A DNA stretch of 10,557 nt, taken from contig JAUWLJ010000039.1 of assembly GCA_030613705.1 (NCBI GenBank), forward strand, positions 1 through 10,557, read 5' to 3'. The notes below the pieces were generated by a model. The model saw only the letters and a program-made list of their open reading frames with translations. It was not told the DNA's origin and ran no database searches. This DNA comes from Chloroflexota bacterium (lineage in GTDB: Bacteria > Chloroflexota > Anaerolineae > Anaerolineales > UBA4823). Shown here in pieces: positions 6,155 through 10,557 of this stretch. The first letter of the stretch is position 1. Every line of letters begins with the position of its first letter. The position numbers and the translations under genes are program-made.

Positions 6155-7872
6155 CGCGCCCCTCGCCTCCCAAACTGGCGTTCAAGTAAATCTACTGATA
6201 AATGGATCATGGTCGGTCTTCCGTGAGGGCATGTGCGCGGTGATTGGCAGCCTTCGAGATCATCCAAGAGGGCCCGTTGCTCCTCCACTGTAAGAGCCTG
6301 TCCCCCCTTGACTGCCGCACGCTTACAGATCCTGGCGATGATCTTAGCCTCCTGCTCGGATTGCAATGGTGTCTCATCTTCCTCAAAATCTTCAACCAAA
6401 ACTCGTAATGCCGCACCTGGATCGATCCCAGACAAAATTTGAGGTACTGCGCGCACCAGAAAGGTATTTAGTCCGAAGGATTCAACCTTGAAGCCTAATT
6501 GTCCCAACACCAGCAGTTGGTCTGAAATCAATCTGGCTTCCGCTGCTGAGAACTCAACTGCCGCTGGTTCTAACAACGATTGCGAAGGGATAGAGGTATG
6601 GCGCTGCTCAAGGTAACGCTCAAACAAGACCCGCTCATGTGCAGCGTGCTGGTCAACCAGGTAAAGACCATCCGGACCTTCCGCCACAAGGTAGGTTGCT
6701 GCAACTTGACCAACAAGCCTCAGCAATGGAACTCTGGATCCATCCGGTTCTTCCTTTTTTGGTTGCCAGGTTAGCTCACCTTGCTGGTGAGTTAGATCGA
6801 CACCAGCCCAGGTTAGACCACTCCGCATAAAACTCGGATCATTACCCGACATTTCAAAGGATTCTGCCCCGACCCCTGGTACAGGTGTGTGAGCCAGTAA
6901 GGCACGCCTGACAGCACGTTGTACACCGCTAAAAACCCGATCCCGCTCACGAAAACGGACCGCTGCTTTAGTCGGATGGACATTGACATCCACCATCTCA
7001 GGCGGCAATGCCAGAAATAAAACTGATTGCGGGTAACGACCGACCATCAGGAAGGTATGGTAGGCCTGGACCACTGCTGTGACCAGAGCTGTATCTTGAA
7101 TCCAGCGACCGTTTATAAATAAGTTTATCTCACGCCTGTTCGAACGGCTGAGAGATATTGCGCTGGTGAAACCAGTGATCTCTAATTGCTCATATTCCGC
7201 CAAAACTTCCAGCATTTGTTGAGCCATTTCCACACCGTACAGCGAGGCAAGAACTTCTCTCCGATCACCATTCCCGCTCGTTTGGACAGTCAGGCGATCC
7301 TCCTGCCGCAGTTGAAAGCGAACATCAGGATAGGCAAGGGCATAGCGAGTGACAAAGTTTTCGATATGGCGGCGTTCGGTACCATCCTTCTTGAGGAACT
7401 TTAGCCTGGCAGGTACGTTGAAGAATAAATCTGCAACCTTTATTTCCGTGCCGATCGGTGCTCCAACCGGTTCTACTGCTGAAAAATGCCCACCTTCTAC
7501 TTGTAATCGTGCTCCCAAATCAGATTCTGCAGCGCGCGAGGTAATCGTGAGATGAGAAACTGAACCAATCGAAGCGAGCGCCTCTCCCCGGAACCCTAGG
7601 GTAGCAATGTGGAAGAGATCCTCAGCTGTGGATAACTTGCTGGTCGCATGTCTGGAAACTGTCAGCGGGAGTTCATCTGCGGGAATGCCAAATCCATTAT
7701 CTGCCACCTCAATCAACCCCCGTCCGGCATCTTGGATAGTGATCAAAATTTGATCGGCACCTGCATCCAGGGAATTTTCCACCAGCTCCTTGACCACTGA
7801 AGCAGGACGTTCAACTACTTCACCGGCTGCGATTTGGGAAGCCACTTCCGGAGGCAGTATGCGGATGGACAT
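6151..7872 (-). CDS. mutL: DNA mismatch repair protein MutL (endonuclease-type)
   Basis: MutL couples mismatch recognition by MutS to strand incision. The 573-residue protein has the GHKL ATPase motifs ELVENSLDAGA (29-39), DNGFGI (58-63) and GFRGEA (93-98), and the VNVHPTK segment (297-302 region). After a linker (about 325-380) comes the C-terminal dimerisation and nuclease domain. It has DQHAAHERVLFE (407-418), which matches DQHA-x2-E-x4-E exactly. It also has RICKRA (514-519) and CPHGRP (548-553). These are the metal-site motifs of nicking MutL proteins, used in bacteria without MutH. The N-terminus MSIRILPPEVASQIAAGEVV matches the family start. Upstream is TATAAT, six bases, then ATG with no Shine-Dalgarno, so the mRNA is probably leaderless. 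mutS is not in the window. The stop TAG (6153-6151) overlaps the kinase TAA. Confidence 0.97.
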   Translation of the reverse strand: MSIRILPPEVASQIAAGEVVERPASVVKELVENSLDAGADQILITIQDAGRGLIEVADNGFGIPADELPLTVSRHATSKLSTAEDLFHIATLGFRGEALASIGSVSHLTITSRAAESDLGARLQVEGGHFSAVEPVGAPIGTEIKVADLFFNVPARLKFLKKDGTERRHIENFVTRYALAYPDVRFQLRQEDRLTVQTSGNGDRREVLASLYGVEMAQQMLEVLAEYEQLEITGFTSAISLSRSNRREINLFINGRWIQDTALVTAVVQAYHTFLMVGRYPQSVLFLALPPEMVDVNVHPTKAAVRFRERDRVFSGVQRAVRRALLAHTPVPGVGAESFEMSGNDPSFMRSGLTWAGVDLTHQQGELTWQPKKEEPDGSRVPLLRLVGQVAATYLVAEGPDGLYLVDQHAAHERVLFERYLEQRHTSIPSQSLLEPAAVEFSAAEARLISDQLLVLGQLGFKVESFGLNTFLVRAVPQILSGIDPGAALRVLVEDFEEDETPLQSEQEAKIIARICKRAAVKGGQALTVEEQRALLDDLEGCQSPRTCPHGRPTMIHLSVDLLERQFGRRGAR

Positions 7873-7878
7873 GCGGAA

Positions 7879-7884
7879 ATTATA
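7879..7884 (-). promoter_or_regulatory. Extended -10 box of mutL (leaderless)
   Basis: On the minus strand TGA-TATAAT, a perfect -10 with the TGn extension, is followed by exactly six bases (TTCCGC) and then the mutL ATG. Transcription should start at or within a base of the A of ATG. No Shine-Dalgarno sequence is present in the interval. No good -35 hexamer is seen at 16-18 bases, which fits an extended -10 promoter. Confidence 0.6.
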
Positions 7885-7971
7885 TCAGGTGGGGGCTATA
7901 GCCGATTCCAGTCCAATTCCATTCTTAGAATATTTTCACCTGTGTGACCCAACCGCGGGTCCTGTATCCCT

Positions 7972-7977
7972 TATAAT
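7972..7977 (+). promoter_or_regulatory. -10 box of the HAD phosphatase gene (leaderless)
   Basis: A perfect TATAAT at 7972-7977 is followed by exactly six bases (AAGCTG) and then the GTG start codon at 7984. The spacing places the expected transcription start on the start codon itself. There is no Shine-Dalgarno sequence and no clear -35 hexamer. The geometry mirrors that of mutL, which diverges from here. Confidence 0.55.
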
Positions 7978-7983
7978 AAGCTG

Positions 7984-8643
7984 GTGAATTGGTCTGCTTT
8001 ATTCTTCGATTTAGATGACACGCTCTACTCAAATTCCAATGGCCTTTGGGAAGCTATCCGTGGTCGCATAACAGATTACCTGCGCGATCAACTCGGATTC
8101 CCTCCAGGTGAAATTCCAGAACTACGCCGATCTTATTTCGAGACTTATGGAACTACCCTGCGGGGTCTCCAAATCAACCACTCGGTGGATACGGAAGAAT
8201 ACCTGGCTTATGTCCACGATCTTCCCCTAGAAGAATATATCTCCCCCGATCCCCTGCTTCATGATTTATTGGATAGTCTGCCACAACGTAAATGGATCTT
8301 TACCAACGCTGACTCTGACCATGCAATACGAGTTCTTGGGATACTTGGATTGGAAGATTGCTTTGATGGCATCATCGATGTGCGCGCTTCAGGCTTTTTA
8401 TGCAAACCGGAGCCCCAAGCCTACCAACGTGCCTTAGCAGTTGCTAATGAAACAGATCCTGCAAATTGTGTCTTATTCGAGGATTCACTGCGCAACCTGA
8501 CACCGGCGCAGGCTGCTGGTTTCACCACCGTGCTGGTTGGTACTGATGAAACCCAACCGGGGGCGGATTATTCAGTAATGAAATTGGATGATCTTCCCCA
8601 GGTATTCCCTCAATTATGGTGGCTCAACTCTCACCCGGGATAA
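7984..8643 (+). CDS. HAD-superfamily phosphatase, pyrimidine 5'-nucleotidase-like
   Basis: This 219-residue protein has the four HAD motifs. They are nucleophile DLDDT (D9, D11, T13), TN at 107-108, K141 in CKPEP, and FEDS with acids E166/D167. HAD enzymes form a phospho-aspartate on the first Asp and use Mg2+. The opening FFDLDDTLYSNSNG and the segment TNADSDHAIRVLGILGL resemble the SDT1-type pyrimidine 5'-nucleotidase branch, which hydrolyses UMP/CMP. A general nucleotide or sugar-phosphate phosphatase is equally possible without biochemical data. A helical cap lies at about 18-90. The start is GTG, directly behind a TATAAT box. It is probably the first gene of a unit that includes the small membrane protein and the CoA-transferase subunit, 35 and 6 bases apart. 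Confidence 0.85.
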   Translation: MNWSALFFDLDDTLYSNSNGLWEAIRGRITDYLRDQLGFPPGEIPELRRSYFETYGTTLRGLQINHSVDTEEYLAYVHDLPLEEYISPDPLLHDLLDSLPQRKWIFTNADSDHAIRVLGILGLEDCFDGIIDVRASGFLCKPEPQAYQRALAVANETDPANCVLFEDSLRNLTPAQAAGFTTVLVGTDETQPGADYSVMKLDDLPQVFPQLWWLNSHPG

Positions 8644-8678
8644 TCCACTGGAACACCCACGCTCAGGAGCAAGTTCGT

Positions 8679-8942
8679 ATGGATATCGATAGAGCATTTC
8701 TTGTCGTATGTTTGACAGTGGCTGGGGTGGTTGCCTTCAACGTTATGATCTATCTTTCCCTTCGGCGGGGAAAAGAAGTCACAACGATCGATCTGATGCG
8801 TAAAGCAGCCAGGCGGGCGCGCAACCCCTGGAAGGATGAAGATGATGCTCTTAAAGAGCTGGCAAATTTGGTATCAGATCTCCAATCTGACAAACAGGAG
8901 CCAGAAGCAGCGGATGATCAGACGAATCGGGAACAATTGTGA
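8679..8942 (+). CDS. Small single-span membrane protein of unknown function
   Basis: I do not recognise a named family. The 87-residue protein has one hydrophobic span at about residues 6-28 (FLVVCLTVAGVVAFNVMIYLSL). It is followed by a positively charged stretch (RRGK, then RKAARRARNPW), which by the positive-inside rule places the C-terminal part in the cytoplasm. The tail is acidic and helical (DEDDALKELANLVSDLQ), ending in a charged, probably disordered segment. The start at 8679 is chosen because AGGAG (8665-8669) lies nine bases upstream. An in-frame ATG at 8616 would lie inside the HAD gene and add 21 polar residues with no ribosome site. It may scaffold a partner at the membrane, but the sequence does not say which. 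Confidence 0.7.
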   Translation: MDIDRAFLVVCLTVAGVVAFNVMIYLSLRRGKEVTTIDLMRKAARRARNPWKDEDDALKELANLVSDLQSDKQEPEAADDQTNREQL

Positions 8943-8948
8943 GCCCAA

Positions 8949-9749
8949 ATGATTGATAAGAGGTCAACTTTTAGCGAAGCCGTCAAATTAGTGCCATCTG
9001 GGGGAACGCTGGCTCTGGGTGGGATGACAAACTACAGGCGACCGGTGACTTTTGTACGGGCATTGATTAACCACTACCAAGAAACTGGAGAGCCTAAAGA
9101 CCTGACATTGGTAAATTTTACTTCTGGATTGGAAAGTGATTTACTGGTTGGAGCTGGGATGGTCAGCCGAGTCCGGACCTGCTACTTTGGACTGGAAATT
9201 TTTGGTTTAGCGCCAATGTTTACCCACTATGCGAGCCGGGGAGAAATTGAGGTGATCGAAGAAACCGAGGCCAGCCTGGCACTCGGACTGCGTGCAACTT
9301 TGGCCGGGATCGGATTCATGCCCGCCAGAGCATGGATTGGCACGGATCTCCCCCAACTGAGACCAGATGTGCGTACCATCACCGACCCCTATACAGAAGA
9401 GAAGCTCATGGCTTTCCCAGCCATCAAACCAGATGTAGCTGTAATCCATACCATTAAAGCGGACCGGGAAGGGAACGCAATTATCGGGAAGAATAAAGGA
9501 GTCGACGAAGAGCTGACCCTGGCCGCGGATAAAGTGATTCTCACCACCGAAGAAATCGTCCCGCAGCTGGAACGTGCTGACCTGATTACCCAATTCATCG
9601 ATATCGTCGTCCAGGCCAAAAATGGTGCCTCGCCGACTTCCTGCCATCCCCTTTACCAGATCGATGGAGAAGCTTTGCTGGAGTATATCGAGCGGGTCAG
9701 CGATCCGATCTCTTTCGCCGCATATCTTCCCGGGTTTTTGAAATTCTGA
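8949..9749 (+). CDS. CoA-transferase family I, subunit A (glutaconate CoA-transferase alpha-like)
   Basis: The 266-residue protein matches the alpha subunit of heteromeric class I CoA-transferases such as glutaconate CoA-transferase. It has an N-terminal glycine-rich segment GGTLALGGMTNYRRP (18-32) followed by a Rossmann-like core (DLTLVNFTSG, about 51-60). GTDLP is at 131-135, with VAVIHTIKADREGNA in the middle. In these enzymes the beta subunit carries the catalytic glutamate that forms the CoA thioester, so this protein alone should not be active. No beta subunit follows; the next gene is a protease. The start is six bases after the preceding stop and has no strong Shine-Dalgarno, so coupling is likely. 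The substrate is not determinable; 3-oxoacid, glutaconate or steroid-ring-cleavage acids are all handled by relatives. Confidence 0.85.
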   Translation: MIDKRSTFSEAVKLVPSGGTLALGGMTNYRRPVTFVRALINHYQETGEPKDLTLVNFTSGLESDLLVGAGMVSRVRTCYFGLEIFGLAPMFTHYASRGEIEVIEETEASLALGLRATLAGIGFMPARAWIGTDLPQLRPDVRTITDPYTEEKLMAFPAIKPDVAVIHTIKADREGNAIIGKNKGVDEELTLAADKVILTTEEIVPQLERADLITQFIDIVVQAKNGASPTSCHPLYQIDGEALLEYIERVSDPISFAAYLPGFLKF

Positions 9750-9757
9750 TCAATCAC

Positions 9758-9786
9758 TTGCCATGATCTTATTTTGTTCTAATAAT
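9758..9786 (+). promoter_or_regulatory. Promoter of the S41 protease gene
   Basis: TTGCCA (9758-9763) and AATAAT (9781-9786) are spaced by 17 bases, and each matches the sigma-70 consensus at five of six positions. Overlapping AT-rich alternatives such as TATGAT (9789-9794) also exist. The predicted leader is about 42 bases and contains AGGAGA (9825-9830), four bases before the ATG. The promoter starts nine bases after the CoA-transferase stop codon, which argues for independent transcription of the protease. Confidence 0.5.
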
Positions 9787-9802
9787 AATATGATAATCTA
9801 AG

Positions 9803-9812
9803 CTGAATTCAG
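9803..9812. repeat. Perfect 10-bp palindrome in the protease leader
   Basis: CTGAATTCAG is a perfect palindrome about 15-20 bases downstream of the likely transcription start and 22 bases before the protease ATG. It could be a half-turn operator, but a palindrome this short also arises by chance. No second copy was noticed in the other spacers. Confidence 0.3.
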
Positions 9813-9834
9813 TTTTAAGATTTCAGGAGAAAGT

Positions 9835-10557
9835 ATGAACAAAAAAATCCTGCTTTTCGGCGGCGCGGCTGCCATTATTTTGCTATTAGTAGTAGGTTCG
9901 TTTTCTATTGGTATGTTTGTCGGTGGTGGGATTTCTGAAACTGAAACCCCTGTCGTTTCCCCTTCTTCTGCGGTCTCTACTGCATCAACAGTCCTCCAGA
10001 AGACTTTAGAAGATATTTTGGAAACCAAACCTCCTCAAGAGACCAGCACGCCTTCTGATCTCGAGCAGCTCTTTGAACCATTCTGGCAGAGTTGGGATTT
10101 GGTCCACGATTTATATATCGACCAACCCGTGAATGATGAATTGATGATGCAGGGCGCCATCGATGGCATGATGGAATCCTTGGGTGACCAGCACTCTTCT
10201 TATATGGACCCTGACCAATACCGCCAGGCGAATATAGACATTGATGGTAGTTATGAAGGGATCGGAGCCTGGGTAGATGCAACTCGCGAATACCTTACTA
10301 TTGTCAGCCCGATGCCCGACTCCCCGGCCGAAAAAGCTGGGCTCCTACCTGGGGACCAGATTATTGCTATAGATGGTGAGGACATGACCGGAATAGATGG
10401 CAGTCTGGTCATTCGGAAGGTGCTGGGTCCGGCGGGAACCTCGCTCACGCTAACGATTTTTAGAGAGGGAGAGCCTGAGCCTTTTGATGTTACGTTAGAA
10501 CGTGCCCGCATCGTGATACCTGCTGTCGAGTATGAAGTGCTGGATGGAGACATTGCC
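9835..10557 (+). CDS. S41-family carboxyl-terminal processing protease with PDZ domain (partial, N-terminal part)
   Basis: The reading frame starts at ATG 9835, behind AGGAGA (9825-9830), and stays open for 241 codons to the window edge. Residues 1-4 (MNKK) and a hydrophobic stretch (5-32) form an uncleaved anchor or signal peptide. A Ser/Thr/Pro-rich linker follows (33-55), so the bulk is outside the cytoplasmic membrane. Residues about 65-130 are the S41 N-terminal helical region, with GDQHSSYMDP. About 140-220 form the PDZ domain: YEGIGAWV at the peptide-binding loop, then SPAEKAGLLPGDQIIAIDG. CtpA/Prc enzymes use a Ser-Lys dyad to trim or degrade exported proteins. That catalytic core lies beyond the window, so activity cannot be judged. 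Family length is usually near 400-430 residues. Confidence 0.92.
   Translation, partial: MNKKILLFGGAAAIILLLVVGSFSIGMFVGGGISETETPVVSPSSAVSTASTVLQKTLEDILETKPPQETSTPSDLEQLFEPFWQSWDLVHDLYIDQPVNDELMMQGAIDGMMESLGDQHSSYMDPDQYRQANIDIDGSYEGIGAWVDATREYLTIVSPMPDSPAEKAGLLPGDQIIAIDGEDMTGIDGSLVIRKVLGPAGTSLTLTIFREGEPEPFDVTLERARIVIPAVEYEVLDGDIA

Noticed and set aside
8616..8678. Upstream ATG at 8616 as the start of the small membrane protein
   Set aside because: It lies inside the HAD gene and has no Shine-Dalgarno, while the ATG at 8679 has AGGAG at good spacing and places the hydrophobic span at the N-terminus.
9207..9647. 146-codon open frame on the minus strand inside the CoA-transferase gene
   Set aside because: The plus-strand protein has family motifs across the same interval. 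The antisense frame has none and looks low in secondary-structure pattern.
9977..10553. Minus-strand open frames at the right end of the window
   Set aside because: They are antisense to the S41/PDZ protease, whose signal anchor, linker and PDZ motifs read continuously from 9835 to the edge.
1..10557. CRISPR array, tRNA, rRNA, insertion sequence, prophage or defence island
   Set aside because: No spaced direct repeats, tRNA cloverleaf, transposase, integrase, terminal inverted repeats or known defence-gene motifs were found. Apart from the genes listed, the spacers are short and mostly explained by promoters or the hairpin.

Overview
The window is 10.5 kb of gene-dense bacterial DNA with balanced base composition. 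It holds ten genes, eight of them complete. An aldehyde ferredoxin oxidoreductase runs in from the left edge and a secreted S41 protease runs off the right edge. The gene set and protein style suggest a Chloroflexota bacterium, probably an anaerobic Anaerolineae-type lineage: an AOR-family tungstoenzyme, a receiver fused to a CpaE/MinD-like ATPase, a GAF histidine kinase and an endonuclease-type MutL. That placement is an inference from resemblance, not from a marker gene. I see no rRNA, tRNA, CRISPR, insertion sequence or phage gene.

Region 1 (1-1453). The 3' part of an AOR gene reads rightward and carries an apparent one-base deletion near 176/177. It ends before a strong hairpin at 1095-1122. 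Coming the other way is a MoaD/ThiS-like sulfur carrier ending in Gly-Gly-Gly. Carriers of this family serve pterin cofactor synthesis, so its position beside a pterin-dependent oxidoreductase is suggestive.

Region 2 (1450-2895). tilS, tRNA(Ile)-lysidine synthase, lies on the minus strand directly upstream of the MoaD-like gene and overlaps it by four bases (ATGA).

Region 3 (2896-6154). Divergent from tilS is a tight three-gene operon: a response regulator/CpaE-like ATPase, a Sir2-family deacylase and a soluble GAF-domain histidine kinase. Both junctions overlap, by 4 and 8 bp, so translation is probably coupled. A sirtuin between a regulator and a kinase is the most unusual gene combination here.

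Region 4 (6151-7872). mutL is on the minus strand. Its stop codon overlaps the kinase stop codon, leaving no room for a terminator. Its protein carries the full metal-dependent endonuclease motif.

Region 5 (7873-10557). Divergent from mutL is a likely transcription unit: a HAD phosphatase resembling pyrimidine 5'-nucleotidases, a small single-span membrane protein, and an alpha-type CoA-transferase subunit with no beta partner beside it. After a likely new promoter comes the membrane-anchored S41/PDZ protease, cut by the window edge.

A recurring regulatory theme is a perfect TATAAT hexamer placed so close to the start codon that the mRNA should have almost no leader. mutL and the HAD gene, which diverge from each other, both show TATAAT, exactly six bases, then the start codon. 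tilS shows TATAAT, nine bases, then ATG. None of the three has a Shine-Dalgarno sequence, whereas the receiver/CpaE, small membrane protein, MoaD-like and protease genes do.
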